From: Cryphonectria parasitica EP155
Lineage: Eukaryota > Ascomycota > Sordariomycetes > Diaporthales > Cryphonectriaceae
Direction: 5' to 3'
Assembly: GCF_011745365.1 (NCBI RefSeq)
Contig: NW_024468911.1
Span: 1 to 64,000, forward strand
DNA: 64,000 nt
Part shown: positions 24,926-38,460 of the stretch, one piece after another
How the letters are laid out: each line of letters begins with the position of its first letter
Numbering within the stretch: the first letter of the stretch is position 1
The notes under the pieces: generated by a model
Databases searched by the model: none
Told to the model about the DNA's origin: nothing
The model's input: only the letters and a program-made list of their open reading frames with translations
Position numbers and translations under genes: made by a program

Positions 24926-27900
24926 ATGGAGCGCGAATCTGACGACTTCACGCTCTCGGTAAAGTGCACCGATACCTACTCCTTTCCATCCTGGTACAGC
25001 ATTTTGCAGTCCCAGAGCAAGAGAAAGGGTGTTTGGAAGTACCTAGATCCGGATAGCTCAGATGCACTCTTTCTCGAACCTGAAGACTTCGATCTCGAGT
25101 TCTCCAAGTTCACTCAGAATCTTGAGAAGAAGTGCAAAAACACTATAACGGAGAACTACAAGCTACTCTCTATCCAGGAACAAGCCATTCTCTATAATCA
25201 GAAGATGAAACGCTTTCAGCTTTATTAAAACAAGTAGTTGCATGCTTATTAGAATATACAGAGGATGTAGAATTGGATTCAGAAAACAGTATCTCTATCA
25301 GTTCTCATTCCTTATATGCATACCTATCCAGGAAAGAAGTCTCCCTCAATTCAACAGATGCTTAGGAATCTGAAGAAAGATCTCTGTCCGTCCAAGGAGA
25401 GCATGAAACAGATCGTTCGCCTCCAGTACTGCTATCACCTTAAGCTAGCTACCAGGCAAGGCACCGATTTCCAAAACTAGTGCTAGCAGCATTAGGATCT
25501 TCTGAATCTAGCTCGGATTTACAGTATTAACGAAGTTAAGAGACTTCAGAGCTCTGATAACTTTCTTGCCGCTATCAGAGTTCGCTTCCAGATAGAGTAA
25601 GCCAAAATGCAACAATATCTTCTTACTATAGCATCTGATAATAGTCTGCTTATCAAGACTATTAAATAGCTTTAACGAAATCTCGCTTCAATTCACCAAC
25701 TTCAGCCTGAGCAGAAAAAAGGCTCAATAGTGTTCGCTACTATAGGCGGAGAGAACCTACAATCCAGCAACTCAGGCATAAAATCTGGGAAGAAATAAGG
25801 TGAATCTTCCAGCTAGAGCGAAAAGAAAGATTACAAGTGCCCCTGCAAATCGTATCAAAGAAAGCATAAATGAGGCCCTATAAGCTGCGGAAGGCTGGAG
25901 TACGCCTATACCGGAGTTAAGCTAGATTCAATCTTCAAGGCTTTATCTAATGAGCAAAGAAAGAAGATCCTCTCTAAGCTAGCCAGCAAAAACTATTAGA
26001 AGCTCTATTCAAACCTTATCAGAACTGGATAGCTTTCTCAAGACTGGATAAAGAGGATTCTATAGAGAATGAAGAATAATAGGAATCTCTATCCAAGCAC
26101 TATCGAGTGCTAGAATCTCTCAATTATAATATTAAAATGCTAGATCTAATATTCTTCAAGCTTGAAACAAAGCATTCTTAATTCCTTTAAATAAATGCTA
26201 TCTTTAATCCTCAATTCTTCAATTAAGCAGTATTGCTATAAGTAAGCATAGCAGTCTTCTTAATACTGTTTCAGATATCTTATATTCTTTCTCAAAGCAT
26301 AATTCTGAATAACTATGAAGCTGTATATCTTATTAATAGCATTAATCTCCTGAAGCTAAATATCTTTTCTCTCTTAAGGGATGCAGAAGTTGTAAAAGCA
26401 AGAAGCTTATCATTACTAATATAAGGATTCAGGAAACAATGCTTCAAAAATGCACTGAATAAGAAGCAAAGAGAATATACTGAAAACCTAGTTCTTAACT
26501 GTATAGCAGTTGTAGATAGCTTCCATATTAATATAATTGCTGAAGCTTTCTTATACGAGAAAGGGATCTAGTATTGTAGCAAAGATAGCATACTGTGCTC
26601 AGAAATGCTTGAATAGAGCGCAGTAATTGCAAATCTATATAGAGAGTTCAACTTAGTTTTCTTCGAATACATTCCTTTTGCAAACTCTTCCTACTCTCGA
26701 GCTCTAGCTACACTGCTATACAGCTAAGCTAGCATTCTTGTATTCTCAATTCTAAAAAGAAACAAGCATTCTCATTCTTCATATGATGAAGTGTCTGAAA
26801 GAAGTGATTTAGAGCATCTTTAGCATCTAAGATCGGGATACCTGGATGCCAATGCTCTGAAGAAGCTTATCTACTCAGTTCGTAATGTTAGAATCAACGG
26901 AACTAGATGAATTAACTGTGAATACTGTGCTCTAGAGCGCATTACAAAGGTTATTCAACGTGCAAGATCTGAATATTATAGCTCTTAACTGTTCTAACGT
27001 ATTAGTTAGAATCTTCTCGATTATAATGAAGTATAGAATAGCTCAAAATGAGCTCTTATACTCAAAGATGAGTATAGTAGCAAGTTGTTTGCTTTTCCAA
27101 TATCTAATAAAGCACAATCTACAGTGTTTGATGTGCTTAGGTTATTCGAAACTTAGGTATAATGCTAATATCGCTTCTTCATTTGCAAAATCAGACAGAA
27201 TGCAGACTCCTCAGTTATAAGAAAGCTATACGAAACAGTATATATACAATAGTGTGCTAACAACAGCATCGATCTGAAAGTTACTCTACTGCATACGAAA
27301 GAATTAAATAGCGCTGCTGAGCAAGCTGGGCGTGAAATTCAGAAGCATGCGCTAGTCCTCCTGTTATCAGCCAAACTACCGAAAGATCTATGGCTAGAGT
27401 GTGTGAAAGCAGCTACCTAGCTGTTCAACATCTCTCCATCCATGCTCAAGCACTCCGAAATGCCAAATTCACTTCTGAATAGCTAGTTCAGACAGTACTT
27501 TCATTGATATGCGCTAGAAATAGTTAGAACAGCAATCTTGGATTTACAGCCCAACTAAGCCAGAATCTATACATATAAATACTGAGTATACATTCTGCAA
27601 AAAGAGCATAAACTTAGCTCTTATAAACAGAATATGAAAACAGAACTAAGAATATATAAGAGCTATCTTGTAGAATACATTGCAAGCAATCTGTACTGCA
27701 TATAGCTTCCAGCGCTTGCAAGAGTTGCAACTATGCACAATATTCTATTCAATAAAAGCCAATTCTACAATCCAAACAGCAGTAAGGCATTAGAAGCATT
27801 ATCTCATATTCAGCTAGCACTAATCATTCCAGAGATTAGAAATAATAAGGAAATCATGAATACAATCATTATTAGAAGTATATGGAATCCAGTTTTCTAG

Positions 27901-30275
27901 CTTAATGCTATAAATCGAAACCAAGGATCTTATCCGCTGTTCAATGAGAACAGTAGCTCATTCTCAGAGTTTCTCTCGGGAGGCATTTCGAGTTGGAACT
28001 CGGAGGTAAGAGTATCTGAAACTAGCAATGGAGCGCTTTTGCAAAGCAATCCATCCTAGAGAAGAAGCTCAGGGGATAAGGTGCAAGAATTTCCAACTTC
28101 TGAAAAATCTCTTGAAGTATCGGAATGAACAAATCAGCTAGAAAGAAGCGCTGCTGCAAGCAGCAAGGATGTTTCAGCAACTGAATAAGCATTTTCAAGT
28201 ACTGAATAACAAGCTATCAGCATATCTACTGCTCAGGATACAAGCTAGCCTGCAGTGCAAGAATATGAGCCTGATCAAGCTTTAACTAGATGTTATCAAA
28301 CAAAGAATGAGATCTATGAATCTCAACTCATATAGCATTCAAACAGAATACAGAAACTAATTGATAAAGCTTGCTAATACCAAGAGTTATTCGCCACAGC
28401 CTTTATAACAAGCTAAATAGCTCTAGTAAATCTTATAGCTATTTTTTTGCCTGATCAGCTAAAGAAAGCAATCAGAACATGGAATAAGCGTTTTCAAACC
28501 ATATACAGTATAGTTGCAGCTGCTATACTTGAGGCAAACTCTATATACAGAGAAGCCTTGCACTTGCAGCGAAAGCACTTTGATGCTCCTCAGCAAATCA
28601 CAGAGCTAGCAACAGCTGAAAAGAAGCATCATAAACAACTACCACCCGAATCTGGAATCTGGAAAGAAGCATGAAACAGTTCTTTTCACACCAAGTAGTG
28701 GAAAGCAATGCAATCAGAAATCCAGAGACTAGTCAACAAAAGGGTATAGCAGATCCTCGAGTATGGAAAAGCTAAAGAGAAACTACTGCTACTCAAATGG
28801 ATATACAGATACAAACTTGATAAGAATAGTTACTTAACTTCATTCAAAGCTCGAATCTGTATACAAGGAAATCTGCAAAAAGCAAGCAATCTTCAAAATA
28901 CGTATGCAGCAACGCTGGCTGTACGCTCCTTTCGCATACTTATAGCTGTAGCAGCATATTTCGATCTAGAGATCAACTAGATGAATATTATCAGAGCATT
29001 CCTGAATACTAGCAAGGAAAGCTAGAAAAGCGTTTTCTATGAGCTGCCTGATGAATTCAAGGAGAAAGAGAAAATCGTGCTCCTGGAAAAGGCACTGTAT
29101 AGCCTGAGGAACTTGCCAGTACTCTGGTACAAGTACTTCTGCTCAATTCTGCGAAATCTCGGCCTTATGCTCTCAACTGAAAAGCTCTGCATATTTATCA
29201 ACAAAGCAAACAAGCTGATCATTCTGTTCTATGTAAACAATATTCTGCTGTTCTATTCGCAGAATTAGGCATCAAAGATATGCAGAGTAAAGGAAGGGAT
29301 CTTCGAAGCATATGAGATAAAGGATTAGAAAGCAGCGGAATAGTTCTTGGAAGTTCGAATCATTAGAAACAGAGCTAACTGCATGATTAGCCTGATCTAC
29401 AATGCATATATTAAGAAAATAGCTAACAAGTTTAGCCTTGCAGCTAATACAGCTTTAATACTTCCAATGCTTCTGGATCTTGGAAAGCTTGTTAAATGGA
29501 AAGGGGAAGCATTAAAAAACCAAATCAAGGAGTATTAGGAGAAGATTGGATTGATTCTGTATACTGCTATTATAATAAGACTAGATATAGCTTTTGCATG
29601 CATTCTTCTCTTCAGATTTTTAACAAATCCAGAGCCAAAGCATTTAGAACAAGCAAACAGAGTAATCTATTATCTATACAGGATAAGATTTCTGGCAATC
29701 TAGTATAGAGAAAGCTACTCTAAAGCTTAAGCTCTGCTAATTGCTAGAGATGCTTCCTTTGCTAACAATACGGAGAACTGAAAATCCTTACAAGGATATA
29801 TCTTCAGCTTATTTGGAGATTCTATACAATGGAAAGCAATAAAGCAAAGCCTGATAACTATCTTAATCATAGAAGCTGAACTATACGCTCTCTCAGCTAC
29901 AGCTAAGGAAATGATTGCCTTACAATGCCTCTTTCGAGACCTCATCTTGAATCTCAGCAAGCTCTGGAATATCTTCTATAATAATCAACAAGCTATACAG
30001 CTGGTAGTTACAGAGCATAAAAGAATAAATACAAAGCTCCGCCATGTAGATATATACCAAATATAGCTCAAGCAGAAGTTTCAAAAGAGCAAATTTCAGA
30101 TCTCATATATGCTAATACAGAGCATGCTAGCTGATGAACTAACTAAGAATCTCAATCAAGCGCAGTTCGAACACTTTAGAGCGCTTCTCAATCTTCAGAA
30201 TATCAGCTATACCTTGAATCAGAAAACTAAGAAGGAATCTAAAGGAATACAGATAAGCAATTCGATCTTATATTA
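24926..30275 (+). pseudogene. Copia gag-pol polyprotein, RIP-interrupted
   Basis: Gag starts with ATG at 24926 and is open for 100 codons ('MERESDDFTLSVKCTDTYSF'). A Cys/His knuckle-like cluster CPC...HK...C lies at 25827-25890. The integrase C-terminal part is recognisable at 27330-27690 ('HALVLLLSAKLPKDLWLECV', later 'SYLVEYIASNLY'). RT spans about 28680-29270 with 'NTYAATLAVRSFRILIAVAA', 'EKALYSLRNLPVLWYKYF' and the catalytic box read as 'FYVNNILLFY' (expected YVDDI; both Asp changed to Asn by G-to-A). RNase H and the C-terminus run to ~30210 ('RHVDIYQIWLKQKFQKSK', 'MLADELTKNLNQAQFEHF'). Loss of the YVDD box means it cannot be active as it stands. Confidence 0.9.
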
Positions 30276-30289
30276 GCTCCTTTTGAATG

Positions 30290-32014
30290 CTTTTAATCAC
30301 TGAATTTCATTTATTAAAATCAAAAACAAAAGCTTATAGCTCAGAAATATCATTCAGAAACACACAAATCAAGCATGCAGCCTTCATCAAACAACGAACC
30401 AAAGAACTTAATTACAAAAAAAAACCCAATTATTCACCAAAGCCTAGAGCACACCTAAGCCTGAACAAGGCTTACTCCTTAGGTAAGGAGTGAAGAATAG
30501 CCAGCACTGCTTCAATATCAGCTTTAGCTTTCTCATACTTCAGATGCTATTCACAGTAAAACTCAATAGAATAATCATCAACAGAGTGCGAAACAGACTG
30601 AATAGCAGCTTATTTTTCCTTCTTCTTAGCTGAAACCATAGCTTTCCCCTCCTTAGCAGAGCATAAAACTGCTTCCTTACAATCAGCTTCCTGCTTAGCA
30701 AGAAGCATATTACGCTCTTCCGTAAGCGCCTCAATCTGCTTCTGCAGCTCGTCAACCTCCGAGAACTTGCCCGCCTCAAAATGCTCAAGAGCAGCTTTCT
30801 AAGCCTATACAGCATGCTTGGATCGGATTTCCAGAGGAGCAAGGTTAAGAATGGAGTTTTCCTTCTCCACTCCAGCATGCGTTCTTTTCTTCGAGAGCGT
30901 AGGAGTATTCATCTCCTCAGCAGAAGCAAGCATATGCTTAGCTATATAAAGCTTGTTTACAAAAAGCATGAGATAGAAAGGAACTGAAATATACTTGTAA
31001 TCCTTCGAATACTAAGCATAGCAAGCAGCAGATAAGTTTTTCTGGTTGTAATAGGAATTATTAGAGCTGCTTGCAGCTAGACTCTTAATACAGCTAATAT
31101 ATGGAACATTGCGAATAGCACTCCAGGAAGCATTGTTTTAGCTCTTCGAGAAATCTGCAGTGGGAATACTGGAAGGGGTAGCTACTGGAAAAGTCTTTTT
31201 AGCTTGCAACTAAGGAGTTCTCAACTTGGCAGCATCTCTAGCAGCCACATCGAGGCGCTCCTGCTAAAGCTCCTGCATCAACGCATCCTGAAACCTCAAA
31301 CGAGCCATATTCTGCTTGGTAACAGGCTTTGTTGCAACTGGCTCAGAACTTGAAAGGCTACCGGAAGCCTGAAAAAGAGTCAGCTAGGTAAACATTGAAA
31401 GAAAAAGCAGTGCGAACCTACAGTCTTGAGCGCTTCCTGAAGAAGCACAGAGCTGTCTTTATCATCATCATTATCATTATCGATAAACAAGCTAGAAATC
31501 CTTGTAGAATCAGCATCAGAGCGCTTGGAAAGATTAATACCAACTGAATCGGAAGCATCATCGACTGAAGAATGCAAAATCAGAGTATCAGCACGAGCAG
31601 CAGACAACTCAATTGGAGCTTGAGAACTTGAAGCAAGCAGGCTAGACTGCTGTTCCTAGAAATAAGAATAATCAGTTCAGCTCATACTAATCCCTAAGCA
31701 GCTCTTTCTATACTCATATCAGAAAGAGGATGCTAATCAGCAGTTGGAATCAAAACAAGCTGAACAGAGCTTGCGCTCTTCTCTGTAGCTATCGAGGAAC
31801 CACTATGCAACTCAGATATACTAGCAGGGAAGCTGGAGTTTGTACTCAAGGGATCTTCATTAGTCTCCACATCGGGAGAAGGACTAGAAGAAGCTACATG
31901 GATCTCGCCCTCAGCAGAGTTGCTGTTATCGGAAACAGCTATACTGAGCTTGCTAAGAGGGACAGAAACATCAGACTCGCCTAACGAGAAATCTGGAGTG
32001 ACTAGAAGAGGCAT
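30290..32014 (-). pseudogene. Antisense accessory ORF of the Copia element
   Basis: Opposite strand between pol and the 3' LTR, starting at ATG 32014. The first 93 codons are open ('MPLLVTPDFSLGESDV...'), Ser/Asp/Glu-rich and probably disordered. After a few RIP-type stops the frame continues with an acidic Ser-rich block (31607-31380, 'SLFIDNDNDDDKDSSVLLQE'), a basic helical block ('MARLRFQDALMQELQQERLD', about 31300-31240), 'SKKRTHAGVEKEN' (about 30890), and a coiled coil ('VDELQKQIEALTEERNMLL', about 30760-30700). About 575 codons. Family not recognised. Plus-strand frames here are short and incoherent, supporting the strand. It may be a regulator or envelope-unrelated accessory gene; function unknown. 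Confidence 0.65.
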
Positions 32015-32197
32015 ATTAATGCGCGGAGGCTTTCAAAAACCTTGAAAACAGATGGAAAAAGAGCTAATTGAAAAAGAAAGAGGACTGAAAGGAGGCAAGG
32101 TGACTGTAAAACGCGCCTACATAAGCTTAAACGCATCTGCAGGAACCTTACAAAAAACCCACTTTTCTAGCACATCTGACCAGTCAGATGGGGAGTG

Positions 32198-32364
32198 TGT
32201 GAAAAATGGAGCATATTTAACCCTAACCCTCTGTTTTGGTTTCCTCATAAACCATCTCAGAGCCTGGTTTAGTTACTTAGAAGATCTTCCTTTTGTATTA
32301 GATAGATTCAATCTCAACACTCATTCAGCCACTTCCACGTGCTCAGCTCATACGTTTCTCCTTA
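32198..32364 (+). repeat. Copia 3' LTR
   Basis: 167 bp, preceded by the purine stretch GATGGGGAG (polypurine tract candidate). It contains TTAACCCTAACCCTCTG at 32217-32233, unmutated as in the 5' LTR. Confidence 0.9.
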
Positions 32365-33780
32365 TTAGATAGCAGCTGATAGATCTAATCTTGCAGGTAT
32401 GAATAACAAATTGATTCTTCGACTTTACAAGCTAAAAGGTTTCTCACTTCCAAGGGAAATACGAACCAGGAATACACTAAGCAGTCTTCCCCTATCTTTG
32501 CAATAACTACTAGTTTGTTACAATCTACAACTACTATCAATATGCTATTCAAATGCTTAACTTCTATTATCATAAGAATCCTACTATGCAAAAGAAAATT
32601 ATTTAGATAGTAGAGCAGCATCTAATTATTATAAAGCAGCAGCTAGCAAACAAGATTCTAGCTTACTAGCATGTGCAGATCTGTATGCAGAAGAATGAAT
32701 AGAGCTATAGCTTGTATATAGCTAACAATCTACGCTTTTTCTTTCAGAAGCCTGATAAGCAGCAGAATAATAGCTAGTTCATAGACTGGCGGAACTTAGC
32801 ATTATTTCAAAATGCTAATACTGATATCTCGCTTCAGCAATATATTGAGAAAGCCTTTCTCATTGCTATCCGATCAGAGCTGAGCAGGGCAAATAGAGTT
32901 CTACAACAAGCTGAGTTCCTTAGAAGAAGCTTAGATCAGTAAAGAGCAGAAAGAGGTATTAAGAGCTTTGAAAGCATACAGATCTCAGATAGAGCTAGAA
33001 AGGCCTAAGTTCATTCTGCGAATATATAGCTCCGAAAGAATATAAAGGCTATTGAGTTCGCTCCCAGCGAAATAGGCTGGATGCAGCGCTCGCTTCCGCT
33101 CCTGCCAGCCTCTTCTACAAGAGCAAAGAGCTAAGTTCCCCATTCTCTTTCGCTAGTTCCTGAAGCAGCTCCCCTCTTTTCATCTTCCAGCAAGCTACAG
33201 AAGCTTAGCTTTATACAGAGTACAATATGAATTGAGATTGCAAGCTGAAGCAATATTATCATTGTTATCTCTGCCTCTTCTAGCTCTAATCAGAGCTTCT
33301 TCTTCGGTATTGCAAAGTATTAGAAGTTAGTTTTCTTCTTGTAATCGAAATCATAATCAGAATTAGAATCAGAATTGCTTATACAGATATATTCCTGCAT
33401 TAATATAATAGTTAATTTGCTGTAAGATAGTTAGCTGCAATCTTTTAATAGCAAGAATGTTGTTTAATAAGCTATTTCGAAATCTATGTTGCAGATAAGT
33501 ATTCAGGAAGAGCTACTATTGAGATCTCTTAGTATAGGAAGCAATATTTCGATAGCTAGCTAGTCTTTATAAAGCTTAGCAGGAAGGCAAGGCATACGCT
33601 CTCTCTTTCTTATACTAGCAACAACTTTATTTCAATAGCTAATGCTAGCTTATGAAGCTGATTTCAAAGGCTGGCAAGCTGTGCTAAATAAGCCTTCTTA
33701 GAGATCAGAATAGAGTTCAGAGCAGGATGTAAGAGCGCTAAGAATAAAGAAGCATAAAGCGAGTAAGAGAATAGGAGTAT
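32365..33780 (+). pseudogene. Unknown TLH-segment gene 2, 3' part (copy B)
   Basis: Continuation of 23930-24621 after the Copia insertion, colinear with 10869-12285. The C-terminal Ser-rich and basic parts are recognisable but carry more stops than copy A. Confidence 0.6.
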
Positions 33781-33929
33781 GAGAGTGATGATTAGAGAAG
33801 ACTGAAGGTAGCAGATATAGGTATTGCGCTGGTTTTTTTGAGCTTTTAGCTTCTTGATTTATATTTATAGCAAACAGAAATCGCTATCTCTATGCGCTAA
33901 GCTCTAATCACTAGTTTATTAACTGATTT

Positions 33930-36900
33930 CTACTTTTCTCTTGTTTGCTGGTTTATAGCTTCTATTATCTTGAGAAAAACTTAGTATAAATTATTCATTT
34001 TTATATTATACTACTTGCAGCGCTAGCTTATTTATTTATATAAGAAGCTTTCCTTAAAAAGCTCTTCTTAATCTTTCCCTATAAGATTATAAATCAGCAT
34101 TTTCACTCTGAAGCTAAGAGCTTAAAGCTCTTCTATAACTAATATAAGAAGCTTTAAGTATTAGCAGATACTGCTCAGCTTCTGTAAGAAGAATCTCTGA
34201 TCAGACGCCAGCTTGTCTCAAGAAGCGCAGTATGCCTAAGATATATCATATTTGAAGTATCTAGCATATACTGCTAAACGCTTTTGTATAAAGATTTCTT
34301 TCTGCAGCTGAGCTTGCCTGCTCTTGATTTTATATCAGACTGGATTATATCTAAATGAGCAGCTTGCCCTAATATACTAAGCTAACAAGCTAAGCTCTCT
34401 TTCTCAGCTTTTGCAGAGAACACAGATGCTAGCTTATATCTCAAGCTGCTGAACTAATGCTATAATCATCTCGCTTCTCTCTTAATAATTCTTAAGAACT
34501 TCTCTTTGCGCTCAGCTGCTTCTTCGCTTCATCTGTTCAAAATACTTGCTACTAAGCCCCTAATCAGAATCCAGCTTATACTCCTAGCTAGCTAGCTTAT
34601 AGTAATTGCAGGAAATCTTATCTAGCATATACTGCATTCAATTGAACTGCTTATTAAGAATCTAATTGAGAAGAATATATCGATATCTCTTTATATACAG
34701 ATATTAGCTTATTTCAGAGCTAGCATTCCAAGGCAGATATTTACTTCAGAAAAGAATTGCTTAAGAGAACTTGCTATTTCAGTCTGCTCGCTTGCTTTCT
34801 TGAACATAGTCTCGCATATTTCTTAAAAGCTCTGTATAAATAACTGCATATACATTAGAAATATTCAGATCTATCTCTAATGCACTAGTTGCAACAATTA
34901 TACAATTATAATTATTAATTCATTACTGCAGAATTGCAGTCTTGCTTAAAGTATTAGCAACTCTGCTATAATAAACCTTACATTTCAGAGCAGATTTGAA
35001 GCTTTCTATCTAGCAAACTATGCTATTATAAATAATTATTCTTCTCTTCTTCATCTTAGCAAGAGTTCTTTCTATCTCCCTGTAGATAGAAGCTTCTCTC
35101 TAATCAGAAGAGATCTGTTGAATAATATAGCAAATATTCTTATAAATAATAGATATTCGAAAAACTAATGATTCAGAGATGCATAGAGCTTGAAAAAAAG
35201 ATGCTTTATTCTTTAGCAGTAATGTAGCTATAAGAAAGATCTGCTATATACTAAATGCTATAATAGCAGACTCAAGCTCTTGAAGTTTTAATTGAAAGGT
35301 ATTATTTGCATCAAGAGCAATATAGCACTTATCTATTATAATACAGTTAAGCTGCTCTTAAGCATATAAGCGATTGATAAAGCTAGAGAACTGCTTAAAG
35401 ATAGCAGATTCAGATAAAATAAAGATAATAGCAGCAGTATAGTTAAGCTTGAATGAGATTCATATAAATGCATTAATCTGATAGATTTAGCATCTCTGAA
35501 ATAGATCTTCTTGAAAAGTAATAAGCAAAGTAATAATAATTGTTATATTCTGAAGTGAACAGTATGCTGAAAGCAAAAAGGAAAGAGCTTTTCCACTGCT
35601 TGTGCTAGCAATCTGCAGAATAGAGATCTCTTCTCAAGCGATTGCATGGAGAACAAGCTCCTAGTTGCTTTGAAACTAAGCTTCTATTCTGATTATCTAT
35701 TATAATTAGCTAAGAAGATTAGTCTTGTATAGCTGATAAAAGCGCTATAGCTAGCTCTGCTCTTGTTCTTTCTCAAAAACCTCTCTCTTTCGCTTGGAAA
35801 GCATTATAGAAGCAGAATAATTTTAAAATCTGAGAAAGCAATGCTACTGAATGCTGGCTCTTCGAAACCAGTCTCTCCAAACAGCTATTTCAAACAAGCT
35901 CAGCTGCAGCTCTCTTCCATATACTATATGCGCTACAGCTGTACTATGCTCAGCTTGCAGATTGAGAATATTATCAGCTTCTTTATTATTACTAGTTAGA
36001 TTATCTCTGCTGCTCTCAAGCTAGCCTTGCATATTGCTTTGATAGCTTTTCCCAAGATATTAATAAGCAATAGCAATTGCAATATGCTGCTAAGCACTAA
36101 TTATAAGCTTTATATCTATCAGCTGCAGGCTATACTGCTAAAGAAAGTATCTTATCCAGTCTGCAGGCTATAGCTGAGAGCTAGAAGCTAAGAGGCTATA
36201 TTCTCCCTCTTCTTCTGAGTTTGCTAGCAGAAGGATCTAATCAGCTCAGAGCAGAGAGCTTCTTATCTAGCTAGCTTCAAGAAGCCCTTCGATCTGCTGC
36301 TAGAAAAGAAGAGCTAGCCAGAGATACTAGACAAGAAGAGCACTTACCTTGCACAGCAGATATCAGTAAATGATCTTAAACTAATTAGATACTCGATAGC
36401 TCTTATAATAAAAAATAACAAAATAAACTAGCTTATTATAAAGAAAGATATTTCAAAGGCTTCTGTATACTGAGTTCTCTGATCGGAGCTCAAGGATTTC
36501 AGTAGTGCAAGCTAGCTAGCTTTCAGAGAAATGCAGAAGAAGGAGAATCTGCTCACAAAACCTCTCTGCTTGAGAGCGAAACTAGCTGATAGCAGAAGCT
36601 TAAAGCTGTTAGCTATACTTATCAAACTATATAGCATACAGCTCTATGCTGCCCAGGATACGCTTCAGAAGCTACTGCTGGCTGTTTACAAGCCATTGGT
36701 TGCAGCGATCAGCAAGAAAGAAATAGCTAATCTGATCTTTATAATAATCATTCTAAAGCAAAAGCTAGTTAATCTGAAGCAGAGCTTTCAGATCTAGCAA
36801 TTCAAGCATCTCAGCAAAGCTCTGCTATACTAAGCTAAAGAGATTGTAAACTATATCGGAGATTTAATTAGTATGCAGCTGAATATTACAATAGGAAATA

Positions 36901-38370
36901 AGATTCCCTTGCTAGTCTATTCTGCTCTGAACAGCAATAGTATAGCAAATCTTGAAGCTGTAGAATCTAGCTTCGAAGATCCAGTTAAGAGGAGTAAGCT
37001 TAGTCTTGGAGCTAGTAGTTATTATAAATCGGGAAACTCTTAGCTGCAGAAGTTCGAAGAGCTTGTAGCAATGCTTTAGTGCTTCTTTTCGCAAGGTTTT
37101 CTGAAGTAGTATAGCTAGCTTCTCATTCACTTCCTCCTCCTGCTCGAAATAAGCTTGAAGAACTATAAGCATGCAAGCTAGCTTAATAATAGCAGAGTAA
37201 ACAAAAATATAATTAAGCAGTATTTCCTATTTACTATCTGCTTGAATACTGAGAATAGCAAGAGTGCTAAAAAGAGCATTCTTATATTCAGCATTTAAAA
37301 GAGAATAATTAAGAAGCTGAATTACAAAGTTCAAATATACTTTATTCTAATATACTGCAGCTATAGCAAGAGGAATCCTAGCTATATTTTCAAGCTAATA
37401 CAGAAGATAAGTATAAAGAGCACTCTATTTAATAATAAAGCAATAGAGAGATTTCTAATCAGAGCTAAGAGCTTATATCTATACAATATAGCTTAGAATA
37501 CAGCATCAGATCTCTGTATATCGCTGCTATAAACTGCTCTTAAGTTAGCTATCAAACAGCTATCTAAGCTTGATATACTTATTCTTTCGATTGATTTTGA
37601 AGAGAATAGAATAGCTGATAACAGATGCAACTACAGTATAGCAAGCCTGCTAAGCATTATGCTGAAAGCTCTGCTAGAGAGCCTGCAGAGTTAGCTCGTT
37701 ATTCCGAATCAGCGAAATTAGCTTCTTAGTTCTGATCAGATCTAGCTTCTGCAGATAAGTTGCTCAGCCTATCCTTCGAAGCCAGAGATTGGGCTTCAGC
37801 TGGTTATTTCCTTTCTGAATAATCCGGTCTGTTGAATTAGCTAGCTGCTTCTATATCTGGCGGAAGAATGCTGTAATCAGCTGCTTTAGGTCCTCTGAAA
37901 TGCTGAGCTAGCTATTCTCAAGCCTGCTCTGGCATTAGACCTCGAACTATCTGCTGGCCTGCTAGCTCGGAAAGAGCTTTTGGCAGCATATCTGTATTCG
38001 CTATGAAACGGAAAAGGCTATCTCCTGAGCAAACAAGCAGCTATCTGTATAGAGATTTACTCATTCATGCAAGAAGCAGTAGTAATCTTGCATTTTATAA
38101 GCTTGCTTAGTAATGAAAGAGCATTCTCAACAAGCAAAGCTATTGATCTGAATATTGCTAAGCAGCAGAATAGCAATGCTTGCTAAATTAGGAAACTGGA
38201 AATGCTGTAAATCTTATTAAATGCAATAAATACTAAGCAAGTTCTAAATGCAGCTTGCAATAATCTATTGCTCTTTTCTAAGCATTCTATAGCATGCTAA
38301 AGCTAGATATACTACTATCTCATTAGCTATAACGCTAAACTAGTATTCTCTGCATATTACAATATATAAT
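33930..38370 (-). pseudogene. Telomere-linked RecQ-type helicase (TLH), copy 2B
   Basis: Counterpart of 12400-16870, colinear throughout, with the same N-terminal block (37172-36912, 'LIVLQAYFEQEEEVNEKLAI'), motif I area near 35600 and DECY box near 35325. Heavier RIP has removed most open frames. The apparent plus-strand frame at 36531-36797 is complementary to this gene. Confidence 0.8.
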
Positions 38371-38460
38371 AAAGAGTAGAAAAACAAAGAATAAATAGAA
38401 TCAATTATAGCTAAGTTCTGATTAAAATAGCAGATTAGAAATGCAGATTAGAATAAGCTC

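Larger units (their letters stand above)
24622..32364 (+). mobile_element. Complete Copia-type LTR retrotransposon
   Basis: Two 167-bp LTRs beginning TGTGAAAAATGG (24622 and 32198) flank gag, integrase, RT and RNase H in Copia order. The 5-bp target duplication TTAGA is at 24617-24621 and 32365-32369; the empty site is visible in copy A (CAGATAGCAG at 10869). LTRs differ at only a few transition positions, so it is younger than the host segment or less mutated. Total length 7,743 bp. It carries an extra minus-strand ORF between pol and the 3' LTR. Confidence 0.95.
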
